A stretch of 35,218 nt of DNA, from NCBI GenBank assembly GCA_020833055.1, contig JAJHQZ010000010.1, positions 1 to 35,218 of the forward strand, written 5' to 3'. Of the stretch, positions 1 to 7,885 are shown piece by piece. Numbering within the stretch: the stretch's first letter is position 1; every line of letters starts with the position of its first letter. Source of the stretch: Candidatus Korarchaeum sp. GTDB lineage: Archaea; Korarchaeota; Korarchaeia; Korarchaeales; Korarchaeaceae. The notes beneath the pieces were generated by a model. The model saw only the letters and a program-made list of their open reading frames with translations, was not told where the DNA came from and did no database searches. A program made the translations under genes and the position numbers.

Positions 1-18
1 AACTGCTGAGGAACCCTC
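1..18 (+). repeat. Right-end fragment of the dispersed structured element
   Basis: The first bases of the window (AACTGCTGAGGAACCCTC) match the right end of the complete element copy at about 21495-21512, with one mismatch. Only the extreme right end is present, because the window begins inside the element. The orientation is the same as that of the other copies. The fragment is short, so the assignment rests on this match plus the fact that the window's other edge also falls in the same repeat. Confidence 0.6.
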
Positions 19-84
19 CATCGGGAGCTCCCCTATCGTCCGAGTAGCTCCTCAGATCAACTAACAAGCTTTCCCTCATGGAAC

Positions 85-1119
85 TCAGCAGATCCTGGGT
101 ACTATGACACCAGAAGGGGGTTCCAATATCCTCAGGCCACCCACTGATGTCCTCATAACGACTATCCCGCTATACTTCTCGCTCTCCCTCACTTCACCTA
201 TTATAGAAGCTTCCTCATAACCCAACTCCTTAATGAAGCTCAATACATCCTCAGCGGAGTCCCCATCAACTCCAAGGACTGCTCTGCCCTCGCAAGCTAA
301 AGCGAGAGGATCTATTCCCAAGAGCTCAGTGAAAGCCCTCACTTCCTCCCTCAGGGGGATTTTCCTCTCCTCAACTATCATGAGGAGGCCCGACTTCTGA
401 GCCCACTCATTCAGAGTCTGAGCTATCCCTCCCCTAGTCGGATCCTGCGCGGCATGAACCTTATCACCATAAGCCTCTAGTAGAGGTAGCATGAGCTTGC
501 TCAAAGTACTCACATCACTCTCGAGCTTCCCCTCTACAGCTATCCCTTCTTGAGCGGATAGTATAGCCGCTCCGTGCTCCCCTATCGTTCCGGTTACTAT
601 CAACTTATCCCCCGGCCTTATGCTGGAGTCGACTATGGGCCTCTTCGCTATCCCTATGCCAGCTGTCGTTATTATGTACCTATCCAGCTGTCCCCTCGGC
701 ATGACTTTGAAGTCCCCGCCTAGTAACTTGACTCCCTCCTCCCTCAGGACACCGATGAAACTATCCACTATCCTCCTCACATCAGAGATAGGGGAACCTT
801 CCTCGACTACTATAGAATCTAGAATAGCCTTCGGCTCCCCTCCCATCATGAGAATATCGTTTATCGTCCCGCAAGCAGCTAACTTTCCTAAATCACCTCC
901 AGGGAAGAAGGGAGGGTTCACTGTGTAAGCATCTATTGAGACGACTAAGTAGTTCCCATCTGGCAATGGTATCGCTGCTCCATCGTCCAGCTCCTTGAGG
1001 CCGACTCCTCCCCTCAGAGATAGCTCCTCCTCGGAGAGAGCTGATAATATTAGAGATTTGAGGATAAGGCTCGTCTCCTTCCCTCCGGATCCGTGAGATA
1101 GTTTTATAGATCCCTCCAT
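85..1119 (-). CDS. hypE: Hydrogenase maturation protein HypE
   Basis: HypE belongs to the PurM/AIR-synthase-like family. It dehydrates the carbamoyl group received from HypF on its C-terminal cysteine to a thiocyanate, the source of the cyanide ligands of the [NiFe]-hydrogenase iron. The 344-residue protein has the family's usual length. It shows the N-terminal glycine-rich SHGSGGKET segment, the ATP-binding region near GGDFKVMPRG, and DPTRGGIAQTLNEW in the second domain. It ends exactly in PRIC, the hallmark HypE C-terminus carrying the catalytic cysteine. It is the last gene of the minus-strand run hypA-hypB-hypC-hypE, starting 8 bp after hypC ends. The intact C-terminus shows that the neighbouring repeat fragment at the window edge does not damage the gene. 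Confidence 0.97.
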   Translation of the reverse strand: MEGSIKLSHGSGGKETSLILKSLILSALSEEELSLRGGVGLKELDDGAAIPLPDGNYLVVSIDAYTVNPPFFPGGDLGKLAACGTINDILMMGGEPKAILDSIVVEEGSPISDVRRIVDSFIGVLREEGVKLLGGDFKVMPRGQLDRYIITTAGIGIAKRPIVDSSIRPGDKLIVTGTIGEHGAAILSAQEGIAVEGKLESDVSTLSKLMLPLLEAYGDKVHAAQDPTRGGIAQTLNEWAQKSGLLMIVEERKIPLREEVRAFTELLGIDPLALACEGRAVLGVDGDSAEDVLSFIKELGYEEASIIGEVRESEKYSGIVVMRTSVGGLRILEPPSGVIVPRIC

Positions 1120-1127
1120 AGGATCAC

Positions 1128-1340
1128 CTAATAGTTCAAGATCTCGCTCAAAAGCTTGGATATCTCCATAGCTTCCTCCTCATCTATCTTAGCTATTATC
1201 ATGCCCACGTGAACTAATACGTAGTCCCCTGGAGCCACTTCCTCTAGGCTAGCATCTACTTCCCTAGTGACCCCTCCGAAATCGACTAGGGCTACATTCC
1301 CCCTAACCTCTAGGACTCTACCCGGTATCCCTAGGCACAT
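1128..1340 (-). CDS. hypC: Hydrogenase maturation chaperone HypC
   Basis: HypC is a small chaperone that works with HypD to assemble the Fe(CN)2CO unit and deliver it to the hydrogenase large subunit. The product begins MCLGIPGRV, the family signature, and Cys2 becomes the functional N-terminal residue after Met removal. I chose the ATG at 1340 rather than an upstream ATG at 1349 because only 1340 places the cysteine at position 2, and a GGTGAT Shine-Dalgarno-like stretch lies just before it. The ~70-residue protein has an OB-like beta-barrel pattern (GDYVLVHVGMIIAKID). It starts 5 bp after the upstream ATPase gene ends, so the two genes are probably co-translated. Confidence 0.96.
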   Translation of the reverse strand: MCLGIPGRVLEVRGNVALVDFGGVTREVDASLEEVAPGDYVLVHVGMIIAKIDEEEAMEISKLLSEILNY

Positions 1341-1345
1341 TAGCA

Positions 1346-2107
1346 TCACCCGAAGATCTTATCGAACAGGGACTCAATCTTAGATCTGAACTCCCCAGGG
1401 GATTCGAGAAACCTCCCGCTTTTTATATCTTCCTCGATGAGGGGATCTATGGGTAAGCTCCCCAGGACCCTCAGGCCACATTTACTGAGGGAGCCCTCAT
1501 CTATACTACCGAAAGGTCTGATGATTTCGTTATCGCACCTGAAGTATGCCATGTTCTCCACGAGCCCTAGCAGATTTATCCCCTCCCCTCTCAATAGCTC
1601 TATCAATCTCGAAACGACTGAGAGGGATAGTGAAGATGGCGTCGTGACGATCAGAGCATTTGCTTTCGCGGATTTGAGGGCTCTAATACAGAATATAGTT
1701 TCATCACCAGTCCCGGGGGGCATGTCTATCACTAAATGATCAAGCTCCCCCCAGTCTGTTATCGCTAAGAGCGTGGATAGAGCGGACCTCTTATCCTCCC
1801 CCTTCAGGGGCAGGGGGTTCTCTCCTACCATGAGACCCAGGGACATTATCTTCACCCCTCTCACGATAGGGGGTATGAGGCCCTCCTTCCCAGCTGAAAT
1901 CTCCCCGTTGAAACCGAAGATCTTCGGGATAGAGGGGCCGTGTAAATCCAAATCGAGCAACCCAGTTTTTAGGCCTCTACTCGCTGAAACTAAAGCTATT
2001 GATGATGATACTATGCTCTTACCCACGCCTCCCTTCCCGGAAGCAACTAAAGTTACTCTTCTTACCTTCTCGATCTTGCTCCTAGCTCTCTCGAATAGAG
2101 GATCCAT
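1346..2107 (-). CDS. Mrp/MinD-type P-loop ATPase in the HypB position (HypB-AT)
   Basis: This is a SIMIBI-class ATPase with a deviant Walker A motif (SGKGGVGKS, about residues 23-31), LLDLDLHGPSIPK and DMPPGTGD, as in Mrp/NBP35 proteins. It sits between hypA and hypC, where bacteria carry the GTPase HypB. In Thermococcales an ATPase-type HypB of the Mrp/MinD family partners HypA in nickel insertion, and I infer the same role here. The CxxC pair of Fe-S-carrier Mrp proteins is absent: only one Cys remains in the ENMAYFRCDNE segment. This favours the nickel role over a general Fe-S carrier. I chose the ATG at 2107 (MDPLFERARSK), 5 bp after the hypA stop and preceded by GAGGGGTGA. An in-frame upstream extension would overlap hypA and is low-complexity. 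No classical HypB is visible in the window. Confidence 0.85.
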   Translation of the reverse strand: MDPLFERARSKIEKVRRVTLVASGKGGVGKSIVSSSIALVSASRGLKTGLLDLDLHGPSIPKIFGFNGEISAGKEGLIPPIVRGVKIMSLGLMVGENPLPLKGEDKRSALSTLLAITDWGELDHLVIDMPPGTGDETIFCIRALKSAKANALIVTTPSSLSLSVVSRLIELLRGEGINLLGLVENMAYFRCDNEIIRPFGSIDEGSLSKCGLRVLGSLPIDPLIEEDIKSGRFLESPGEFRSKIESLFDKIFG

Positions 2108-2112
2108 TCGAC

Positions 2113-2547
2113 TCACCCCTCGAAGACTACCCTCGAGATCCTCATCCCCTTCCCGCTCTCGATCTCGAAGTCCCTGCTGCCGCAATTAGGACATCTCATT
2201 AGGGCTTGAGCTAGCTCGGGGATGAAGTGAATAGGGCTCTCCCTCTCCCCAGTTAGCTCCCTTATACAGAGCTCCTCAGTGAGTGAGGAATGCGCTTGCT
2301 CGAAATCCCACCTATATCCGCAGGAGTTACATCTGAATGAAGCTCTCTCCTCCGAGAATATGAATTTAGTGTCCTTCAGAGGGGTCTCCTTAGACAACTC
2401 CCCCAAGGCGAACTTCAGGATATCGAGCTCGAGTTCCATCATCTCGCCGTAGAGAATTTCGACTTCAGATATCTTTTTCATGCCTTCTTTCTCCATCAAA
2501 GAGGTCAGAGCATCCAGTATAGCTTCGGCTAGGGACCATTCATGCAT
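2113..2547 (-). CDS. hypA: Hydrogenase nickel incorporation protein HypA
   Basis: HypA is the zinc-containing nickel metallochaperone for the [NiFe]-hydrogenase large subunit. With the start at 2547 the protein begins MHEWSLAEAI. The MHE motif supplies the nickel-binding N-terminus and His2, which is why I reject the start three codons upstream. A GAGGGG site precedes the ATG. The zinc site is CNSC (residues 73-76) and CPNC (119-122), separated by about 40 residues. This spacing is larger than in bacterial HypA and resembles the long archaeal form. It is first in the minus-strand hyp operon. A TATA-like GGATTATATTGG (minus strand, 2577-2588) is the likely promoter. Confidence 0.95.
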   Translation of the reverse strand: MHEWSLAEAILDALTSLMEKEGMKKISEVEILYGEMMELELDILKFALGELSKETPLKDTKFIFSEERASFRCNSCGYRWDFEQAHSSLTEELCIRELTGERESPIHFIPELAQALMRCPNCGSRDFEIESGKGMRISRVVFEG

Positions 2548-2576
2548 TCCCCTCACTCAGATGATCGAGATCGCCT

Positions 2577-2588
2577 CCAATATAATCC
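2577..2588 (-). promoter_or_regulatory. Probable TATA box of the hypA operon
   Basis: GGATTATATTGG on the minus strand is centred about 35 bp before the hypA ATG, leaving room for a short leader with the GAGGGG ribosome site. It lies in the 195-bp divergent region between hypA and hypF. That region also contains a GGTTCCC/GGGACC inverted repeat near 2627-2650 and no gene. Confidence 0.5.
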
Positions 2589-2710
2589 TTTATGCTCTCC
2601 CCAGGAATCCATATAGATCTTTAATACGGTTCCCCTGAAATTTTAGGGACCTACTGGGAGTTACCTGAAATGTAATTAAGCCATAACAGAATTATCCCGC
2701 TAGATAGGTA

Positions 2711-2719
2711 ATTATTTAA
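2711..2719 (+). promoter_or_regulatory. Probable TATA box of hypF
   Basis: ATTATTTAA is centred about 28 bp before the GTG start of hypF. This places transcription initiation at or beside the start codon, and no Shine-Dalgarno site is visible, so the mRNA is probably leaderless. Confidence 0.5.
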
Positions 2720-2742
2720 GCCTCTGAAGAGCAGTACTACCG

Positions 2743-5052
2743 GTGGACATGTCCAAAGTCGCTCTGAGCATCAGAGTCTCAGGTATAGTTCAAGGAGTGG
2801 GCTTCAGACCTTTCATCCATAGGCTGGCTTCTAGATATCAGCTCGCCGGTTACGTCAGGAACATGGGGGGGAGTGAGGTAGAGATAAGAGTTGAGGGGAA
2901 TAATTCAGCGATTTCCTCTTTCCTAAAGGCTCTACTCGATGAGAAGCCGCCACCAGCTAGGCTCGAGGAGGTCCTTATAGAGTTCACTCAGTCCGATAAT
3001 ATCGAGGGATTCTCGATACTCCCGAGCGCTAAGGAAGCGGAGCTCTATTCGATGATCCCCCCAGATTTCAGTATATGCGATCATTGTTTAGCTGAGATCT
3101 ACGATCCAAATGATAGACGCTACAGGTACGCTTTCAATAGTTGTGCGTGGTGCGGCCCCAGGTTCTCCATGATGAGGGGCGTGCCCTACGATAGGGAGAA
3201 GACGTCTATGATAGAGTTCAAGTTATGTGAGGACTGCGAGAGGGAGTATAAGGATAGGGAGAATCTGAGGAGGTTCCACGCTCAAGGTATATCCTGCCCG
3301 AAATGCGGGCCTAAGCTCTGGATGGAGGACAGCGGTGGGAGGAGAGTAGATTCGGAGGACCCTCTGATGGACGCAGCTAGGCTCTTGGATGAGGGGAAGA
3401 TACTAGCTATAAGGGGTCTAGGTGGTTACCATATAGCTTGCCTAGCTACAGATGATGATGTAGTCAGGGAGCTGAGGGAGAGGAAGAGGAGACCATCTAA
3501 GCCCTTCGCCCTCATGGCTTTGAACGTCGAAGTAGCTGAGAGATATGCAGTAGTGAATGAGATAGCTAGGAACTTATTGACGAGTCCAGAGAGGCCGATA
3601 GTACTCATGCCCTCTAAGGGAGGGATTTCTGAGCTAGTAGCTCCTGGGCTAGATCTCATAGGGATAATGCTGCCCTACACAGCCCTACATCACATGCTCC
3701 TTAGCGAGGTTAGGGATAAAATACTGATAATGACGAGCGGTAATGAGCACAACAAACCTATGTGCACTAGTGTCGAGTGCGCGAGGGAGAGGCTATCCTC
3801 AATAGTCGATTACTTCTTGCACCACGATAGGGAGATAGTGAATAGAGTAGATGATAGCGTCGTCAGGCTCACCGGGGACAGGGTCACTATGTTGAGGAGG
3901 GGCAGGGGATACGCCCCTATGTGGATAAGGTTGCCCTCAACTCTGAGCAAGCCAGTCATAGCTTTCGGTGCTGAGCTTCAGAACGCTGGGGCAGTTGCCT
4001 TCAAGGATAAAGCAGTTCTGACGCAATTCATTGGGGATACTGATGAATTGGAGAACCTAGAGTTCCTGGATAGGATGCTCAAGTTCTTCTCAAATGTGTA
4101 TAGGATAGAGCCATCCGAGGCTGTGATAGTGGCCGATATGCACAAGGGATACTCCTCCAGGAGGCTGGCTGAATCATGGGCCTCAGCGCATGGAAGCCCT
4201 CTCATCGAAGTCCAACATCATCACGCCCACATATGCTCAGTCATGGTTGAGGATAGGGTAGATCCCTCTAGGAGAGTTTTGGGGATAGCTGTAGATGGGC
4301 TCGGGATGGGGGACGATGGAACGCTCTGGGGAGGGGAGGTCATGATCTCTAGCTTCTCCGATTACGAGAGAGTGGGTCACTTGAGGCCCCAGCCCATGCC
4401 CGGAGGTGATAGAGCTACTATCTACCCAGTGAGGATGCTCATAGGGATCCTGAGTACTTTCATGAGTGATGATGAAGTCCTGGATCTACTGAGGAGGAGG
4501 GATCTGCTTAAGGGCCTCCCCAGGGGGGAGGTGGAGGCTAGGATCTCTCTAGCTCAGGCTAGAGGTAGCTGCCCTATGATCTCGAGTCTGGGCAGGGTCT
4601 TGGATGCGATAAGCTCCCTACTTGGGATATGCCTCGAGAGGACTTACGAGGGGGAGCCGGCTATGAAGCTGGAGGCAGCAGCTAGGGGCAGCTTACTGAG
4701 GATGGAACCTCCCGAGATAAGGGGGAGCGTGATAGATACGAGCGAGTTCATAGAGAGGTTACTAGGGATTGAGGGGAGGAAGGAGGACCTAGCTTACACC
4801 TCTATATACTTGCTGGGCTACTCCTTAGGCGAGTTGGCATCTAGATACTTGAATCGGAGCGATTACGATTCTGTATTCGTATCCGGGGGTGCTGCTGTTA
4901 ACTCAATCCTCGTAAAGGGGATAGAGGATTCCCTGAAGGAGTTCAGAGTCAAGGTCAAGCTTAACTCGATGGTACCGGCTGGGGATGGGGGGATAGCGTT
5001 GGGGCAGGTCGCCTCTATGCTGTGGAGGGACCTAGATGAGGTCGCTAACTGA
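2743..5052 (+). CDS. hypF: Carbamoyltransferase HypF
   Basis: HypF makes carbamoyl-AMP from carbamoyl phosphate and ATP, then transfers the carbamoyl group to the HypE C-terminal cysteine. The 769-residue protein carries all expected domains in order. An acylphosphatase domain (about residues 5-93) has VQGVGFRPF. A zinc-finger region has CxxC pairs at about 112-115, 134-137, 162-165 and 185-188. A YrdC-like domain follows from about residue 205. A Kae1-like C-terminal domain has HHHAH near residue 490 and GDGGIALGQ close to the end. The start is a GTG with an alternative in-frame ATG two codons downstream at 2749. A TATA box at 2711-2719 supports a leaderless start at the GTG. Its 3' end overlaps hypD by 17 bp. 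Confidence 0.97.
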   Translation: MDMSKVALSIRVSGIVQGVGFRPFIHRLASRYQLAGYVRNMGGSEVEIRVEGNNSAISSFLKALLDEKPPPARLEEVLIEFTQSDNIEGFSILPSAKEAELYSMIPPDFSICDHCLAEIYDPNDRRYRYAFNSCAWCGPRFSMMRGVPYDREKTSMIEFKLCEDCEREYKDRENLRRFHAQGISCPKCGPKLWMEDSGGRRVDSEDPLMDAARLLDEGKILAIRGLGGYHIACLATDDDVVRELRERKRRPSKPFALMALNVEVAERYAVVNEIARNLLTSPERPIVLMPSKGGISELVAPGLDLIGIMLPYTALHHMLLSEVRDKILIMTSGNEHNKPMCTSVECARERLSSIVDYFLHHDREIVNRVDDSVVRLTGDRVTMLRRGRGYAPMWIRLPSTLSKPVIAFGAELQNAGAVAFKDKAVLTQFIGDTDELENLEFLDRMLKFFSNVYRIEPSEAVIVADMHKGYSSRRLAESWASAHGSPLIEVQHHHAHICSVMVEDRVDPSRRVLGIAVDGLGMGDDGTLWGGEVMISSFSDYERVGHLRPQPMPGGDRATIYPVRMLIGILSTFMSDDEVLDLLRRRDLLKGLPRGEVEARISLAQARGSCPMISSLGRVLDAISSLLGICLERTYEGEPAMKLEAAARGSLLRMEPPEIRGSVIDTSEFIERLLGIEGRKEDLAYTSIYLLGYSLGELASRYLNRSDYDSVFVSGGAAVNSILVKGIEDSLKEFRVKVKLNSMVPAGDGGIALGQVASMLWRDLDEVAN

Positions 5053-6175
5053 TCTGAGGAGTTATGAGATAGCTTCCAAGATATCCTCCAAGATAAGGGA
5101 AATAGCTAAGGGAGTTGGAAGCGTAAAGATAATGAACTTCTGCGGTACTCATGAGTGGACGATAACTCATTACGGCATAAGGTACCTCATGCCGGAGGAA
5201 GTCGAGCTAGTGGCGGGGCCCGGCTGTCCCGTTTGCATAACTCCAGCTTATTACGTTGATGCCGTAGTCAAGTTAGCTGTAGAGGGCGTGAGAGTGATCA
5301 CATTCGGGGATGCCTTCAGGCTAATGGGGACTAAAGCTAGGGGATTGCCGAGGAGCTTGGAGGAAGCTAAGCGAGATGGTGCGGATGTAAGGATCGTTTA
5401 CAGCGTTCTGGATGCGATAAAAATAGCCAAGGACGGTAAGGAATCAATATTCTTCGGAGTTGGATTCGAGACAACTGCTCCAGCTACTTTAGGTCCCATA
5501 AGCTCCAGGAATTTGCCAGAAAACCTGAGCTTCGTCATAGCACATAGGCTGACTCCCCCAATAATGAGGTACGTCCTCGAGAACTACCCGGGCTCACCGA
5601 TAAGGGGGATAATAGCACCGGGTCATGTCTCAACGATAACAGGAGCTGATGCTTGGAGGTTCGTGGCTGAGGAGTACGGGATCCCCATAGTCGTCTCTGG
5701 CTTCGAGCCAATAGATGTACTGCTCTCTATACTCGAGATATTGAAGCAGATAGATAGAGGGGAAGCTAGGCTCTTCAATGAGTACTCGAGGGCTGTTAAG
5801 GCCTCGGGGAATGAGAGAGCTCTCAAAGTAATAGAGGAAACTAGCGATGTCGTCGATGCAGCTTGGAGGGGAATAGGGTTCGTCCCTAAGAGCGGTTTAG
5901 TGCTCAAGGAGGGATATGAGAGGTATGATGCCTTCAGGAGATATGGGATCAAGGAGATCTCCAAGGAGGAATGGTATAATGATTCTATACCTGGTTGCAA
6001 ATGCACTGAAATAACTTTAGGGATAGCTAAGCCCACTGAATGCCCCCTCTTCATGAAGGTATGCAAGCCAGAGAGCCCTTACGGTCCCTGCATGGTCTCC
6101 GGGGAGGGAACTTGCCTCATATGGGCTAAGTACGGCAGCAGTGAGTTTCTGAGTGATATAGCTGTTGATATTTAG
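5036..6175 (+). CDS. hypD: Hydrogenase maturation protein HypD
   Basis: HypD is an Fe-S protein that forms the scaffold complex with HypC on which the Fe(CN)2CO group is built. The 379-residue product has all expected signatures: NFCGTHEW (Cys36), GPGCPVC (Cys64 and Cys67), and a C-terminal cluster-binding segment running from CKC through TECPLFMKVC to YGPCM and GTC. The ATG lies inside the end of hypF and is preceded by GGAGGGA, so translation is probably coupled. The two genes form a divergent counterpart of the hypA operon. Confidence 0.97.
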   Translation: MRSLTDLRSYEIASKISSKIREIAKGVGSVKIMNFCGTHEWTITHYGIRYLMPEEVELVAGPGCPVCITPAYYVDAVVKLAVEGVRVITFGDAFRLMGTKARGLPRSLEEAKRDGADVRIVYSVLDAIKIAKDGKESIFFGVGFETTAPATLGPISSRNLPENLSFVIAHRLTPPIMRYVLENYPGSPIRGIIAPGHVSTITGADAWRFVAEEYGIPIVVSGFEPIDVLLSILEILKQIDRGEARLFNEYSRAVKASGNERALKVIEETSDVVDAAWRGIGFVPKSGLVLKEGYERYDAFRRYGIKEISKEEWYNDSIPGCKCTEITLGIAKPTECPLFMKVCKPESPYGPCMVSGEGTCLIWAKYGSSEFLSDIAVDI

Positions 6176-6240
6176 TTTGATCCTTGAGTATCGGAAGAAG
6201 CTAGCTCCCATCAAGTTATTACAGATCGCTATACTCCGTA

Positions 6241-6251
6241 ATATTTTTAAG
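6241..6251 (+). promoter_or_regulatory. Probable TATA box of the nikMNQO operon
   Basis: ATATTTTTAAG lies about 37 bp before the nikM ATG. A Shine-Dalgarno-like GGATGGT lies in between, so a short leader is expected. It sits in the 108-bp gap after hypD. A CGCTAT hexamer, the same as one half-site of the inverted repeat at the nikR start, occurs just upstream near 6229. No second half-site is visible, so NikR control here is only a suggestion. Confidence 0.45.
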
Positions 6252-6283
6252 CAACAGTATTACCAAAAGCTAAGGATGGTATT

Positions 6284-6892
6284 ATGCATATCCCGGACGG
6301 CTTCCTGGACCCGCTCGTATCTCTCTCGCTCTATGCCATATCGCTAGCCATCGTGATCTACTCAGGAAGGAGGTACTTCAGGGAGGGGGGAAGCGTATAC
6401 TACCTCTCTGTAATTGCTGCAGCAATATTCGCGGCTCAAATGTTGAATTGGCCGATCCCCGGTGGTACATCAGCGCATTTCGTTGGGGGAGCGTTCGCAT
6501 CTATTTTCCTGGGCCCATTCGGAGCTTGCTTAGCTATGTTCATGAACTTAGTCGTTCAATGCCTCTTGATGGGGGACGGGGGGATCACAGCCCTAGGAGC
6601 TAACGCGTTCAACATGGCTGTAGTAGATGTCTTCGCAGGTTACGCGATATATAAAGCTAGCTTGAAGTACCTAGGGAGGAGATTCTTAGCAGCTTTCCTC
6701 GGTGGCTGGATCGGGATAACTCTAGCAGCCGTAACTTGCGGTTTCGAGCTGGGCCTATCTCCCAGCTTCGGCTATCCCCTGAGCATCACTGTCCCCGTGA
6801 TGGGGATGTGGCACTTGGCCCTCGGCGTGATAGAGGGCATAGCCACTGGCCTCTTAGTGAAATACCTCTCATCGAGGGGGTTGATAAGATGA
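6284..6892 (+). CDS. nikM: ECF transporter substrate-binding membrane protein NikM/CbiM
   Basis: This is the substrate-capture component of a group-I energy-coupling-factor importer for Ni2+ or Co2+. The product begins MHIPDGFL. In this family the N-terminal Met1-His2 amino group and imidazole form part of the metal site, together with a histidine in the conserved WPIPGGTSAHFVGG loop, present here near residues 56-68. DGGITALGANAFNMA is another conserved CbiM/NikM segment. There are about six to seven hydrophobic membrane segments in 202 residues. I prefer nickel over cobalt because the flanks are hyp genes and nikR, and no cobalamin genes are visible. The stop overlaps the nikN ATG (ATGA). 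Confidence 0.93.
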   Translation: MHIPDGFLDPLVSLSLYAISLAIVIYSGRRYFREGGSVYYLSVIAAAIFAAQMLNWPIPGGTSAHFVGGAFASIFLGPFGACLAMFMNLVVQCLLMGDGGITALGANAFNMAVVDVFAGYAIYKASLKYLGRRFLAAFLGGWIGITLAAVTCGFELGLSPSFGYPLSITVPVMGMWHLALGVIEGIATGLLVKYLSSRGLIR

Positions 6893-7167
6893 GGAAGAGC
6901 TACATCGCGATAATAATTCTCGTGCTCATAAGCCCGCTCTTCGGAGTGATAGGAGCTAATATCTTTGGCTACAGGGAACCACTGGACTTAGCAGCTGAGA
7001 TCATAGGGATTAAGGAATCCGAGCCCCTATGGAGGGGGATATTCCCAGATTACACAGTCCCAGGGCTGCCGGATGAGTTAGGTTACATAATAGCTGGATT
7101 CGTAGGCGTCTCCATCCTCCTGCTCCCCGCTCTGATCGAGAGGGGTAGAGTTGAGGGGAGTAGATAG
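6889..7167 (+). CDS. nikN: Small ECF transporter component NikN (PDGLE-like domain)
   Basis: This is a 92-residue membrane protein with one N-terminal hydrophobic segment (YIAIIILVLISPLFGVIGAN), an extracytoplasmic loop, and a C-terminal hydrophobic segment (GYIIAGFVGVSILLLPAL). The loop sequence FPDYTVPGLPDE matches the PDGLE-type domain found in NikN, or fused to NikM, in nickel ECF systems. It is needed with NikM for metal uptake. The ATG overlaps the nikM stop. A longer reading frame exists upstream, but its extra N-terminus would be inside nikM and is shadow sequence. Together with NikM and NikQ it forms the membrane complex. Confidence 0.8.
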   Translation: MRKSYIAIIILVLISPLFGVIGANIFGYREPLDLAAEIIGIKESEPLWRGIFPDYTVPGLPDELGYIIAGFVGVSILLLPALIERGRVEGSR

Positions 7168-7885
7168 GGCTTTCGATGGTCTCGTAAGAGCTTTCTCCGA
7201 TTGGCTTTCATCTATGGAGAGCTCCACCGGTAGATTGAACGCTAACCCAACTCTATCCTTCCTCTTATGTCTTTTTTCTGTTTCTATCTCAGCATTCTCA
7301 GTTAAAACCACTCAACTAATCTCCTCATTCCTCTTGACATCGATACTCCTCCTCTCTTCATGCGGTCTCAGGGATCTGATGAGATCCCTGAGGATATCAT
7401 CGCTCTGGTTCCTCTTCTCCCTAATAATAATGATCCCCAGGGCTTTTAGCTCAACAGAGACGATAAATGGGATCTTAATAGTGCCCCTGAGGGTGGCCAC
7501 TTCCATAATGACCCTCAGTTTCCTAATACAGCTCCTAGGTCTCAGGAGGATTATAATGGGCATCAGTAAGTTTATTGAGCCCGCTCTAGGCGGAAATCTC
7601 GGGCTAGCATTCGAGATAATGATAATCCATATAGGGAGGTATTTGAGATCTCTGAACAAGCTGATCTTAGCCAAAGCATCTAGGATCGTAGAGGGGAGCG
7701 TTTACTATACTCTCTCAATCGCGGCATCTGAGCTCTTCTTCAGGGGGCCCAACGATGCCTTCAAGGCATCTCTCATCGTTGAAGCGAGATCTCTGAATTT
7801 AGAGGTGAGGAACAGCTTCAGGGACACCTCGATCCTAGTAGCGATAGCCTTTTCTTACTCAATCCCCCTCCTCTTGGGTGCTTGA
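7151..7885 (+). CDS. nikQ: ECF transporter transmembrane (T) component NikQ/CbiQ
   Basis: This is the coupling membrane protein linking NikMN to the ATPase. The 244-residue product has several strongly hydrophobic segments, for example about residues 35-58, 82-100 and 105-125, and at the C-terminus. A charged cytoplasmic stretch carries the VEARSLN motif that corresponds to the short ARS/ARG coupling motifs of T components. The start is a TTG inside the end of nikN, preceded at good spacing by GAGAGGGG. No ATG gives a plausible N-terminus. The stop abuts the nikO ATG. Confidence 0.85.
   Translation: MRGVDRAFDGLVRAFSDWLSSMESSTGRLNANPTLSFLLCLFSVSISAFSVKTTQLISSFLLTSILLLSSCGLRDLMRSLRISSLWFLFSLIIMIPRAFSSTETINGILIVPLRVATSIMTLSFLIQLLGLRRIIMGISKFIEPALGGNLGLAFEIMIIHIGRYLRSLNKLILAKASRIVEGSVYYTLSIAASELFFRGPNDAFKASLIVEARSLNLEVRNSFRDTSILVAIAFSYSIPLLLGA

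Noticed and set aside
6176-6283. A metal or cobalamin riboswitch ahead of nikM
   Set aside because: The gap is 108 bp with a TATA box close to the start, leaving only a short leader, and no riboswitch core is recognisable.
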